From NCBI RefSeq assembly GCF_000499845.2, contig NC_023758.2:8347227-8411226 (forward strand): 64,000 bases of DNA. The letters are read 5' to 3'. Both the position numbers and the translations under genes were made by a program. The notes beneath the pieces were generated by a model. The model did no database searches and was not told where the DNA came from. It was given only the letters and a program-made list of their open reading frames with translations. Of the stretch, positions 34,238-45,215 are shown one piece after another; position 1 is the first letter of the stretch, and each line of letters opens with the position of its first letter. This DNA comes from Phaseolus vulgaris (taxonomy: Eukaryota; Streptophyta; Magnoliopsida; Fabales; Fabaceae).

Positions 34238-35237
34238 ACTTAATATTTGTTTCTAAACTCACACACCAACTTAAATGCACTTTAACTTTCACTTCAACCC
34301 ACTGCATTATACAGGATAATCTCACCCAAGAGAAGATTGGTACAGTTAAAGCCACGTTGGCTTGTACCTTGTCACTACCTTGTCTACTTCTAGCCGTTCT
34401 AAACCGCATTGTTTTGCTCCTTTTATTAATTGTAATATCACGGACAAAACACTGTGGCATTATAGATTATGACACCCTTCACTTGAAAGATTACATGTCT
34501 TAAGCAAACAATACTTTTTTATTACTGTTGATACTCATCATGTATGTGACACTTGTAGTCGTGCAAAACAGAGAAAACTTCATTTCACTTTAAGTAATAC
34601 TGTTACCTTTGCTATTTTTGATCTTGTACACTTTGATATTTGGGGACCATGTTCCATAATTTCTATGCAAGGTTTTCTTTATTTATTGACTATTGTTTAT
34701 GATTACTCATGTTATACTTGGGTTATTCTACTGCATAACAAATCTGAAGTGCGTCAGCACATCATTAACTTCATTGTTTTTGTTCAAAATCATTTCAAAA
34801 CTAATATCAAAACGATTCGTACTGACAATGGTGTTGAGTTTGCTATGTCAAATTTTTATGCTTCAAAGGGAATTATACATCAAAAATCTTGTGTTGAAAC
34901 ACCACAACAAAATGGCATTGTAGAACGTAAACATCAACACATACTAAATGTAACCCGGGCTTTACTTTTTCAAGCAAATCTTCCTCCTACTTTTTGGGAA
35001 TTTGTTGTAAATCATGTTGTTTTCTTAATAAATGCTATTCCTACTCCATTACTTAATAACATCACTCCTCATGAAAAGTTGTTTGGAAAACCATATGACA
35101 TTTCCTTTCTAAAAGTGTTTGGTTGTCTATGTTATGCTAGTACCATTACTGCACATAGGAAAAAAAAATTAGATGATAGATCTATCAAAGGTATTTTTCT
35201 TGGCTACCCACAAAATACAAAAGATTATATTATCTAA
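34238..35237 (+). pseudogene. Integrase of element F
   Basis: The first ~430 bases have lost their frame but still show HPSLERLHVLSK and CDTCSRAKQRKLHF of the integrase zinc finger. From 34665 the catalytic core is open for 190 residues with all three acidic residues visible: Asp in TIVYDYSCYTW, Asp in RTDNGVEF, Glu in PQQNGIVERKH. The trailing GCLCYAST and IKGIFLGYP motifs follow. The open part could start at the internal Met at 34665, but this is part of a larger polyprotein. Confidence 0.88.
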
Positions 35238-35701
35238 ATTTAAAGTTTCATAGCATAGAGATATCAAGACATGTAATCTTTCATGAAAACCACTTTCCAT
35301 AAAAATTGGACAGTGGCTTGCCTAAGGACCCTAACACTTTATCTCTCCCTATTTCTAACGCGTATAATTCTGCTTTTGATTTTTTTTTTTCTGATATTGC
35401 ACCTCCTATCGAGCCATGTGCCTCTACTCCTACACCCAATATTGTCCCTCCACCAGCCTCATTATCCTTTGATCTTCCAACAAATAGTGTCTATGCTCTG
35501 CATCCAACATTGCACCTCCACCAGAATTAACACCGCCTACATCTCCAGGAAGCACCTCACCCCAATTTCCAAGAAGATCAGCTCGTCCTCACCGATAACT
35601 TGCCTATCTTGCGGATTTCCACACAGCAACCAACACTGTAAGTAGTAGATATCCTATTCATAATTACTTATCTTACAATTCCTTATCTTCAAATTTTAGA
35701 A
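35238..35701 (+). pseudogene. Integrase-RT linker of element F, decayed
   Basis: Pro/Ser-rich frames with stops (PNIVPPPASLSFDLPTNS) between the integrase end and the RT start. This region is naturally variable in copia elements. Confidence 0.6.
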
Positions 35702-36716
35702 ATGTTATTTCCTCTATCAATTCTCATCCTGTACCTCGGACATATAACGAAGCCTCCAAACATGCTTCTTGGCAATCTGTCATGCAAGATGAGCTTCAAG
35801 CTCTTGCTGCTAACAATACTTGGCAACTTACCCCTCTCCCTCCACGAAAGAAAACTATTGCTTGTAAATGGGTATATAAAATCAAATATCATTCTGATGG
35901 GACTGTTGAGCGCCACAAAGCTAGAGTTTTTGCCAATGGGTTCACCGAACTTGAAGGACTTGATTTCTTAGACACTTTTGCATCTGTTGCTAAACTCACT
36001 ACCCTCCGCCTTCTCCTTGCTATTTCCACTACCAAAAATTGGATTTTAAAACAACTTGATGTCAATAATACATTTCTTCATGGTGATCTCCATGAAGAGG
36101 TATACATGACACCCCCACCTGGCCTCTCTCTTCCTTCTCCCCAGCATGTTTGCAAGCTTCAACGGTCTTTGTATGGCCTTCGTCAAGCTGGTCGCCAATG
36201 GTATGACAAGCTTTCTACTTTTCTTTTATCAAATAATTACTTTATTTCTGCTGTTGATCACTCTTTTTTTTCTTAAATATAATAACGATAAACTCACTGT
36301 TATTCTTGTTTATGTTGATGATTTGGTCTTAACTAGCGATGACACTGAGGAAATCAATACAATTACTGCATCCCTTCCCCATCACTTCAAGATAAAAAAT
36401 TTAGGTCATCTCACTTACTTTTTGGGACTGGAAATTGCACGCAACAGTTCTGGTCTTCATTTAAGTCAACACAAGTATACTCTAGATGTTCTTTACAAAA
36501 CTGGCATGCTTGACTCTGCACCTATGGCCACTCCTATGACTCATATCTCCCGTCTCTCTCCCGATCAAGGCTCCTCTCTTGATGCTGATGCAACTTCCCA
36601 ATACAGAAGACTCCTTAGACGTCTAATCTACTTAACCAACACGCGACCTGACATTGTCTTTGTTGTACACAATTTAAGCCAATTCATATATGCACCCACA
36701 ACTCATCATTAACAAG
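35702..36716 (+). pseudogene. Reverse transcriptase of element F
   Basis: Motifs in order: EASKHASWQ-type start, MQDELQALAANNTWQL, CKWVYKIKYHSDGTVER, LKQLDVNNTFLHGDLHEEVY, KLQRSLYGLRQAGRQWYD, then the catalytic LVYVDDLVLTSDD and FLGLEIARNSSGL, TNTRPDIVFVVHNLSQF. A one-base slip in a T run near 36270 separates the two open parts, and a TAA at 36709-36711 ends the second. The fold is otherwise well preserved. Confidence 0.88.
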
Positions 36717-36952
36717 TTGTCTCACGTCTTTTGCGTTACCTCAAGGGCACCCCTGGTGAAGGACTATATTTTTCTCATACTACCTCACTTCACCATGTCC
36801 TACCACACGCAAATTTGTCACTGGTTATTCCATCTACTTAGGAGACTCCCTAATATCATGGAAATTCCGAAGCCGAGTATAGAGCCCTTGCCACCACCAC
36901 ATGTGAGCTACAATGGTTGTCTTACCTCCTTCAGGATTTACATCTTCCTCTC
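36717..36952 (+). pseudogene. RNase H part 1 of element F, cut by element G
   Basis: Frames read VSRLLRYLKGTPGEGLYFSH and later EAEYRALATTTCELQWLSYLL, the copia RNase H with its Glu. Several small deletions and stops are present. The frame is cut at 36952 by element G and continues at 42838. Confidence 0.78.
36948..36952. repeat. Target site duplication CTCTC of element G
   Basis: CTCTC directly left of TGATGACATTG and again at 42833-42837 directly right of TTCCATCA. Confidence 0.9.
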
Positions 36953-37700
36953 TGATGACATTGAGCTCTTCTCTTTTACGGTTTTTGGGTGGTTTGCGGA
37001 AGCTTAATGAGTTGTAGGTGGATCAAGGCCCTCCTAGGAGGTGTGGTAGCCTTGTAGGTGCATGATAGGTAGGGAAATAGGAGAGGTTCGGCCAGCTCCT
37101 TTTGGTTGGTGAAGAGTTGAAGATTAAAGCCCTAAATCTAGAGAGATTTTGGCAAGGAGTATGTATGGCACAAATTTGGCAGCATATCTATACTCAAAAT
37201 AATCTTACAAAATGAGAGCCAAGCACCTCCTTATATAGGATTGGAGGGCTGGAATTTGAAGAGCCAAATACAAATGAAATGCTAGCCAAATTAAATGCAA
37301 GTGTGAGCACATGGGAGCACATGGATAATGTGAGCACATGGTGCACCTAGTCTTCACATGGAGGTAGGTTCTAGAATCCTTCCTTGTGTGGTTGGTCTAG
37401 AATTTACGCCCATAAGGTCTAGCTAATTGGGCCGAACCTAAGTTTACTTAGAAATGGCTATTTCTAATTAAACTTAGGTTTAGCCTTTTAAGTACCACTT
37501 TGCATGTTTCATTACATTTACAAAATGACTTAAACTATGCTACTTTGACTAGAAAAGTAAGAAGAACTATCACACCCTAGAGTCTATGATATGTAAAAAT
37601 GTGTCCTCTTGACCCCTCTTTGACCATGACTCTTAGTGGTTGCCTCAATGTAGCATTTTAGTGGCCTCTCAAAGGATTGGTGCTAGGGGCTCTTCCATCA
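36953..37700 (-). repeat. 3' LTR of element G (748 bp)
   Basis: Starts TGATGACATTGAGC and ends TTCCATCA. Its minus-strand TATA box (CCTATATAAGGAGG) lies near 37230. Shares blocks with the LTRs of C and E (GGCCAGCTC, GCATGATA), so all three are one family. Confidence 0.92.
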
Positions 37701-37711
37701 TCCCCTCCCTC
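37701..37711 (-). promoter_or_regulatory. Polypurine tract of element G
   Basis: TCCCCTCCCTC beside the 3' LTR, GAGGGAGGGGA on the coding strand. Confidence 0.78.
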
Positions 37712-37859
37712 TTGAAAAGGATTTGTCCTCAAATCCAAGGCTTCACAAAAGTAGGTGGATGTATATGGCTGGATGGTGTCCATCATCTCCTCCCTCTTAA
37801 GAAAATCTATCCTCAGATCCACACTGTCGATCTCGGATAGCAGCCTCTTGTTTTGACAA

Positions 37860-38444
37860 CTAAGCTCGTCCTCCCTGGTCAAACGTCCATCTATGGGAAT
37901 CTTCAGAAAAAGCAAATGAAGTTGAAGCAATTGTATAAAAATCAATTTTATGAAGTTGCCATTTGTGTTTTTCTTTTGTTTTTGGAAACTTCTTACAATA
38001 TTTCTCTTTTGGTCGTTGTATGTGTTCTCTAATCTTCTTATGCATTTTAAAATTTTCAATTTTGGTTACTTTTTCCTTAGGTACAAATCCTTTTGGAAAT
38101 GGTAACAACTCAAAAAGAGAAAGAGGATTAAGCCCACATACAACCTCAAATGTAGAAATATAAGTAGTTTTGTGAACTACTTTATTGTATGCATGCTTAT
38201 CTCTAGAGTTGTGTTTGCCTTTTAGGATTACTCTAGACATAGTAGAAAGAGCTATGTTTTCAATTTCATTTAGACCATTCTTTTGAGGATGATAAAAATT
38301 TGAAGAGTACAACTTAGTTTCAAGTTTTTCCAAGAGAATCCTCAAATAATGGTTTTCAAATTTTGGAGCTCTATCCAACACTATGCTTGAAGATAAACCA
38401 TGAAGACTTATCACTTCTCTAAAGAAGGGTTTATCAATATCCAT
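37860..38444 (-). pseudogene. Degenerate integrase core of element G
   Basis: 194 residues similar to element C's integrase (MDIDKPFFREVISLHGLSSSI, HPQKNGLNEIEN, TTYISTFEVVCGLNPLS). The stretch after the first Asp is deleted exactly as in C (DKPFFREV), the second Asp motif SDRDPKF is now LDRAPKF, and the catalytic Glu motif is lost. A one-base frameshift near 38480 separates it from the upstream frame. Confidence 0.85.
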
Positions 38445-38472
38445 AAAAATGGAATCAAAATCTTTTGTTGTC

Positions 38473-39186
38473 CTAGGAAGTTAATATAAAATCTAGGCTT
38501 ATGTCTTCCCATGGATCATTTGCAAAAGGTAAAGGAGTATAGAGTTCATGAGACATCGCCTTAGATGTATTTTTAAAACAAGAAATGTATCTAGGGTAAT
38601 GTCTTTGAACATCTTTCCTCATGGGTGACAAGAATTTTCCTTTTAAAAGCTCTAGAGTTTTATCAACTCTAATTTGGCCCATGAGTTCTCCTTCATGAAG
38701 AATTTCTCTTGTATGTGTGAAAGTAGTCTCGTTGATACAACCATTGTTCTTGAAAATTTTAATGCTTTGCAATGGTTGTCTCAATAAGACATGACAAGTT
38801 TCTTTAGGTACTACCTCACATAAAAAATTGTCTTTGTAGTTGCCTATAGATAACTTGCCCTTCACTTGACGATATCTTAGCATGTATGTAAAATAATCGA
38901 CTATATTTTTATCTATGCAAGCCCCTTTTAAGGATTCTTTCTTTTTCACTAGGCTTGCAAGTGTTCCTTTACAAAAGTTAAGGCTAGGTTGTTCAACAAG
39001 AAGCATATTTTCAAAGGTATTTTCAACTTTTTCTTCTTGTTGAATGACCTTGTGGGAAGGAACACTCTTCTCCCATGCCTTTTGTTTCCAAAGGGTTTTC
39101 TCTTGATTTTCTATTTTTACATTTTCATCACTCTCACTAGCTTCTTTTTCTTGGCTACTATTCTCATCTTTGTCCACTAAGATCAT
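38473..39186 (-). pseudogene. Protease-like remnant and integrase N-terminus of element G
   Basis: The 237-residue frame has an acidic/lysine-rich linker, then NTFENMLLVEQPSLNFCKGT, a protease-end-like block (DNFLCEVVPKETCHVLLRQPL), and goes straight into the integrase zinc region (HEGELMGQIRVDKTLELL to ELYTPLPFANDPWEDISLDFIL). RT and RNase H, which should lie between these, are absent. The zinc-finger histidine region MGHFGV of element A reads MGQIRV. The same fusion point is present in C. Confidence 0.82.
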
Positions 39187-40186
39187 AGATCTTTCATTGG
39201 AACATTGAGATGCTAATTGATCATTACCAAGGTATGTAAAACATGGAATTTCTCTAGCTTGAGTGTGTGAGATATGCTTGGATAGGTTTTGGGAAAGTTC
39301 TAGAGATGTTTCTTTTATATGTTCTTCCCCTCTATGGAACTCATCCTTTTCATAAGATACATTGTTTTCGACTTGATTGTTTTCTCAAAATTTGTTTTTC
39401 AACTTTAATGCTAAGTTGAATCAAGTCATTTAAACCTCTATAAGGTAAAAGTTCAACTTTGTTTCTTATCTCAAGTTTGAGACCACTTAAAAACCTAGCT
39501 ATGGTGGTATGATTGTCTTCGTTAATCCTTGCCCTCTTAATATATGACATCATTTTTTGCCAATATTCTTCTACACTCATATCTCTTTGATGAAGTCTTT
39601 GGAGCTTGTCCATCAACTTCCTATTGTAAAGTGAGGGAATATGGCGACATCTCAAGGCTCCCCTAAGGTCATTCCAATATGTAATGGGAGGGTCCTTGTG
39701 GAGATGTCTCTCTCTTTTTAGGGCATTCCACCAATGCATAGCATCACCTTGAAAACTTAAGGTAGCTAAGGGTACTTTCTTTTCTTCACTCACATGGTTG
39801 TAAGCGAACAATTGCTCTACCCTCATCTCCCAATATAGATATGTTTCTACATCTTCTTTTCCATAGAAATGAGGTAGCTCTACCTTAACCTCCTTTAGGT
39901 TTTCTTGTCTCTCTTTTCTAGCTCTCCTAGGGGATGGTTGATGATAGTCATTCATCCTAAGACTTTCTTCCCCAAAAGAATCATAAACTTGAGAGCTATA
40001 TGCATGAGAATGTAATTTTTTTGAAATTTGAGACTTCTCATCCTTTTCTTTAGTCAATTCATTAGTTTTGGCCTCATTCTCCAATTGTTTAGATGAAATT
40101 GATTGAATATCCTTGGAAAGTTGTTTTAAAAGAGATTTCAAGGATTTCACATCACTTTTAAAAGATTTAGAGGAGTGGGAAGACAT
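39187..40186 (-). pseudogene. gag of element G
   Basis: The 278-residue open frame (40186-39350) contains an N-terminal coiled-coil-rich segment and the gag core (WEMRVEQLFAYN, SFQGDAMHWWNALK, YWNDLRGALRCR, LQRLHQRDMSVEEYW, ARFLSGLKLEIRNKVELLPY). Downstream, in another frame near 39200-39245, is a zinc-knuckle remnant PCFTYLGNDQLASQC with Cys and His positions lost. Gag core is intact, so this copy might still make a packaging protein, but the knuckle is dead. Confidence 0.85.
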
Positions 40187-42070
40187 GACTAAAACTTTGT
40201 GTTTAGAAGTGCTTTACTTTAAGAAGGAAGAGGAAAGTTAATGAAGGTAGTTTTCGAGGTAAGAGAGGTGAGTCACTAAGGACTACTTAAATACCAAGTC
40301 TTGCCTTAGCCAAAAACTATCCCTCAAAATCTTCACACAATTCTTTCTTTAGGTAAATCACTTAGAACACAATGAGGATGGAGAAATCAAATTTTATGCA
40401 AGAAAACAATGCAAAGTTATCCAAAAACTAAAGCAATTTATCAAAGCTTTAAATAAAGATAAGCATAAGCAAATTAAGCAAAACTAAGCAAATATTGACG
40501 TAAGGAAAAATAATTAACAAAGGCTAATCTAGAAAGTTTAAACTAGTCGTTTCCTAGGTGAGGCTTCTTAGACACTTTGAGCCTTAGAAGACACATTCAC
40601 CGTCTAATTCGTTATTAATCCACTAATTAACAAGAGTAAAATGTAATTACAATTCAAGAAATGCAAAGAAATTAAATTGCACAAATTAAATTTCAGCAAT
40701 GCACTCCTTTGACTTGTTGTTACTTTTCTTTGTTGTGTCCTTCAAAGTGTATGGTGTATTTTGGTATTTGTGTTTATTGCTGCCCCTTGCCTTGATCCTA
40801 TTATGATTTAAGCAATTAAATTCTCCAAAACAGTACCTACCAAGTAGAGCTAGACTCTCCTCAAGTCAATTTCCACTCAACAAGCACCAATTCAAATTTA
40901 TCCACCAACTATATAGAGGTCAAGAAAAGAAAGCAAGAAACAAATAAATTTTAAAAACAGCACCACTGCAATTGGAATTAATAATGTGACACAACTAGAA
41001 GGAGTTCAGAATGAATTGGACAAGCAAATAAAAAATAGGCACTCAAATAATGGATGGCACACAAAAGGAACCTAAAGATTGGTGTTAGAATTGATTTGAA
41101 AAACCAAAACAGCACCACTGAAAAAATATTGTGGTCTAGAAAGCGTGATTTTAAAGATTTATGTTGAGCTGGCTATTTTGTATTTGTTTCTGAAAATTTA
41201 AACACTATCAATTCAGTTTCTTAACAAACTTTTTGTGTTGGTTTCACTCCAATCACATGTGCCAATTAATTATGATAATATTTTCAAAAACAGTGTCCAA
41301 TTACCGCCAGGTGTAGTGCCAGAATGCACACTTCTTTTGTGTGATTTATCTTTTTTTTTCTATTTTGTTTTTTCAACTTTTTCTTTTTTTCTTTTTTTGA
41401 TAATACTTCAAACCACTGAATTCCAGAAGCTCATAATTTTCTTATGATGTATTTAATTTTCATAAAACAAAACAGCCAAAACATAATTGTGAAAACAGAG
41501 GATTCTGAAATCTGGAATTAAAAACAGAAAGGGATACTTCAAAAACACAATGGAATGAATGTGATGGAATTTGTGTGGATCTAGCACACAAATATGAACT
41601 CAAACTAAAAAGAAAAATGCACCAAAGGATCAAATCAAAACAGAATTAAGATTAAGCACTCAAATCAAAACAAGAAACCAATAAATCAAGAAAAGTACTA
41701 CTAAGATTTGTTGACAATTTTTGGAATCACATGACTTGAAGAAACTTATAGATTCAGAAAATGAAATGACTCAAACACATCATATGAACCAAATAGAAAT
41801 TCAATCAAGACTCAAATATCCTAAAACAAAAACAGCAACACAATTCACCATGGAATCCTACACAAAATTGCAAATAAGATGCTCAAGCACAAATTGAATA
41901 ATTCTACCGATTGAAATGCTTAGAAGAGCATCCAACTCAAATTAAAAACGTAAAACAGCAAGACAACTTGAATAAAAGATGAACAACTTGAATAAAAGAT
42001 GAACAACTTGAAGATAAGAAGAACTCAAACAGAAAAATGAAAAGAGATACTTATCTCTTGAAGACCATAG
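40187..42070 (-). other. Untranslated leader of element G
   Basis: About 1.9 kb, A-rich, no credible coding frame. It shares blocks with the leaders of C and E. A 22-bp direct repeat (GATGAACAACTTGAATAAAA) occurs near 41958-42010. Confidence 0.65.
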
Positions 42071-42082
42071 CTCTAGATACCA
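42071..42082 (-). promoter_or_regulatory. Primer-binding site of element G
   Basis: Minus strand TGGTATCTAGAG, two bases from the 5' LTR; same as element A. Confidence 0.8.
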
Positions 42083-42084
42083 AA

Positions 42085-42832
42085 TGATGGCATTGAGCTC
42101 TTCTCTTTTACGGTTTTTGGGTGGTTTGTGGAAGCTTAATGAGTTGTAGGTGGATCAAGGCCCTCCTAGGAGGTGTGGTAGCCTTGTAGGTGCATGATAG
42201 GTAGGGAAATAAGAGAGGTCCGGCCAGCTCCTTTTGGTTGGTGAAGAGTTGAAGATTAAAACCCTAAATCTAGAGAGATTTTGGCAAGGAGTATGTATGG
42301 CACAAATTTGGCAACATATCTATACTCAAAATAATCTTACAAAATGAGAGCCAAGCACCTCCTTATATAGGATTGGAGGGCTGGAATTTGAAGAGCCAAA
42401 TACAAATGAAATGCTAGCCAAATTACATGCAAGTGTGAGCACATGAGAGTACATGGAAAATGTGAGCACATGGTGCACCTAGCCTTCACATGGAGGTAGG
42501 TTCTAGAATCCTTCCTTGTGTGGTTGGTCTAGAATTTACGCCCATTAGGTCTAGCTAATTGGGCCGGACCTAAGTTTACTTAGAAATGGCTATTTCTAAT
42601 TAAACTTAGGTTTAGCCTTTTAAGTACCACTTCGCATGTTTCATTACATTTACAAAATGACTTAAACTATGCTACTTTGACTAGAAAAGTAAGAAGAACT
42701 ATCACACACTAGAGTCTATGATATGTAAAAATGTGTCCTCTTGACCCCTCTTTGACCATGACTCTTAGTGGTTGCCTCAATGTAGCATTTTAGTGGCCTC
42801 TCAAAAAATTGGTGTTGGGGGCTCTTCCATCA
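42085..42832 (-). repeat. 5' LTR of element G (748 bp)
   Basis: Same length as 36953-37700, about 19 substitutions and no indels by eye. Starts TGATGGCATTG and ends TTCCATCA; followed by CTCTC. Confidence 0.92.
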
Positions 42833-42837
42833 CTCTC

Positions 42838-43095
42838 TCCTAGCCTGCAATCCTGTACTGTGACAACAAATTTTCCCTTCAAATAGCGTCCAATCAAGTC
42901 TTTCATGAACGCACCAAGCACATAGAAATTGATTGTCACCTAGTTCGTGAAAAACTTAACTCTGGTCTCCTCAAACTGCTGCCCATTACTTCTGCCATGC
43001 AAGTTGCTGACATGTTCACCAAGCCCCTTGCTTCCGCACAGTTCTCTACTCTCAAATCCAAGCTGGGCGTGACAAATATCTACTCCCCAGTTTGA
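42838..43095 (+). pseudogene. RNase H part 2 of element F
   Basis: Continues the copia RNase H after element [29 protein letters not shown] with the catalytic Asp, [27 protein letters not shown] and a terminal [10 protein letters not shown] stop. This half is open and well preserved. Confidence 0.85.
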
Positions 43096-43101
43096 GGGGG
43101 G
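43092..43101 (+). promoter_or_regulatory. Polypurine tract of element F
   Basis: TTGAGGGGGG just before the 3' LTR; primes plus-strand synthesis. Confidence 0.8.
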
Positions 43102-45210
43102 TGTTAACATATTTAGTTTTTCTGTTTTAAGTTATTGGGCTTTGTTTGTTTGGCCTAACTTTCCTTTTCTGTTTTAGTTATGTCTTAGTCTTTTTCTTGT
43201 ATATACACCATGTATTTTACTCTCTAATACACAAGTAAATAAGTTTCTTTTGTATTTTCTTTTCTCTGTTTTTTCTCTCTTTTATGCTTAAGTCATTGTC
43301 ACTTTTTTATTTGCAATTAGGGTTCATCAGAACCTCCCTTTCTCTATTGCGATTTTGTGTGATTACTGTTGAAGATGGTTGCTGCCCCTTCAAGACTGTG
43401 TTTGATGAAGACTTATATGTACATTTCATTTGTATTTTGCTTTGCTTTAAGTATGTCTTAGGTAGTGCTTAGAGGTTGTCTAAGAGTGGGCTTTTTGCTG
43501 AGTAACTCACCTCATAACCACTGGCCATGTGATAAGAACAAGCATAAGTTTTCTGAAACTGTTTTTCACATGTTTTACAAAAAACACGTTTACTGCATAA
43601 AAATAAATCTGTTCTTTTCTAAATAAACAGATTCATTTTTACACTGATGCCTTGGCTAAGTCTTGTAAAAATTAGATTTTATGCATCATGTATTTTGACT
43701 AAGTCTTCTATCTTTCAAAACGACTGAGTTTTAAATAGTTAAACTTTCTCTGTTTTCGGTTTGAAAAATAAATCTGTTCATCTGTAAATGAATAGATTCT
43801 TTTTGTCTCTGGTGCCATGTCAAGCTTAAACGATTTTCAGTTTTATCTCAGCACCAGAATGGTTGACTAAGTCTCCTCACTTAACAAATTCTCTAACTGC
43901 TTTTGAAAATAAATCTGTTCATTTTATTTTCAATCTGTTCATTTTATAACAGCTTTAACTGTTTTTCAAAAATCTGTTATAAGTTGGTTTTCTATAAAAT
44001 GCAAACTTGTTTCTGAGTTTAAAAATTAATTCATACATTTGCAAAAAACAAGTTTTGACAGCAGAGAATTAAGTGTTTACAAAGGATTAGCATTTGTTCT
44101 TCAAAGATTTCAAAAATCACAAAGTGCTTGTTCTTGGTTTGGTTCCAAAAGCTTGGTGTGAGGTGCTGCTACTGTTCTAGCAATCTTGCCTACTGGTTTA
44201 AGGCAGATCTTTGTATCCTCAATCAGGTGTAGTCGTTTCACTTCTCATTTCTTGTAATAGTTTGGTTGAACACTCTTCTTGATAGGTTTTCTTGGAGAGT
44301 GTGTGTGAGCTGAAATAGGTTTTTTCAGCAAGAGTACCTAAGTTCTTGTAGGTTTCAAGAACAGTGGGAATTGTACTTGGTTGTACTGTGTTTTAGTGAT
44401 TTCCACCTGGTTTTGGTGAAGACTGGATGTAGCTCAGTTGAGTGAACCAGTATAACTGCTTGTGTTCATTCTCTCTCACTCTCTGCAATTTCGTTTCTGC
44501 ATAATTGATAAAACAGCAAAGAAATAAATCTGTTCAATTGAAAATAAATCTGTTCTTTCTGGGCACTGTGCATACTGTTCTTAATTTCTGAAAAAGTTGT
44601 TTGAATCTGATAAGAACATATAAAATCTGCTAAAAGCCACTGGAACAGATTGACTGTGATAGGTTGCTCAAGAAATTGTCAAAGCTATTAATTGAACCTT
44701 AAACAATTGCTTAAAGCTGAGGCTTGTTGTTCTGTGATTCATTGTTCTTAATTTCTGGAAAACTGTCTGGCTTCAATAAGAACACTGATAATCTGTTAAA
44801 GACTAATAAAACAGGTTGTGTGTGATAGATTGTCTCACTAATTGTCAAGCCCTTAACTGAACCTAAATCACACGAATTGGAATTAAGGTTTGCTATTTTT
44901 GTGTTTCACTGTTTTTCAATCTGATATCTGTGTGTGTGCATCTGGAAAATCTATCTGCATAATCTTGTGATTAACCTTGCTGTATTAAAAGTTTTTCAAA
45001 CAAAAACAGTGCTGAAATAAATCTGTTCATTTTCACATAAATCGATTTATTTTCTGTAAAACTATGTTAAACACTGTTTCTGCGAGAAAGTTTTAAAAGG
45101 TCAATTCACCCCCCCTCTTGAACTTTGGCACTATTAAACCCAACAATTACGTGCGCTTCATTTGATGCATCACATCAGACAAGGAATATTCATTTTCATT
45201 AACTGTAATA
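43102..45210 (+). repeat. 3' LTR of element F, split by a solo LTR
   Basis: Matches the 324-bp 5' LTR in two parts, 43102-43366 and 45151-45210. Between them lies an inserted SIRE-like LTR with ATTAC duplicated. Ends ACTGTAATA, followed by the CCTTA target duplication (45211-45215). Confidence 0.9.
43367..45145 (+). repeat. Solo SIRE-like LTR (1779 bp) in element F's 3' LTR
   Basis: Begins TGTTGAAGATGG, ends AACCCAACA, flanked by ATTAC at 43362-43366 and 45146-45150. It carries ATTCACCCCCCCTCTTG near its end and the GGATGTAGCTC...GTGAACCAGTATA block (44425-44454) common to the LTRs at 15455 and 23536. No internal region is present, so it arose by recombination between two LTRs of a full element. 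It contains repeated AAATAAATCTGTTC motifs instead of the AACAATCGGTTGTTT motif of its relatives. No coding frame is convincing. Confidence 0.85.
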
Positions 45211-45215
45211 CCTTA

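Larger units (their letters stand above)
36953..42832 (-). mobile_element. Non-autonomous Ty3/gypsy element G, inserted in element F
   Basis: 5880-bp insertion with two 748-bp LTRs, CTCTC target duplication, primer-binding site and polypurine tract. It encodes gag, a protease-like remnant and a catalytically dead integrase, with no RT or RNase H. Gene structure and the integrase lesions match element C; G keeps more of gag. About 19 differences between the LTRs (roughly 2.5%, mostly transitions) make it clearly older than C. Confidence 0.92.
33084..45210 (+). mobile_element. Ty1/copia element F, interrupted by element G and a solo LTR
   Basis: LTRs at 33084-33407 and 43102-45210 (the latter enlarged by a 1.78-kb insertion), both beginning TGTTAACATATTTAG and ending ACTGTAATA. 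CCTTA is duplicated at 33079-33083 and 45211-45215. Gene order gag, protease, integrase, RT, RNase H on the plus strand identifies Ty1/copia. RNase H is split by element G. Gag lacks its N-terminal domain, and pol has frameshifts and stops, so this is an old dead copy. Confidence 0.92.

Noticed and set aside
43284..43472. 62-residue frame crossing into the SIRE-like LTR
   Set aside because: Crosses an LTR/LTR junction and target duplication; chance frame.
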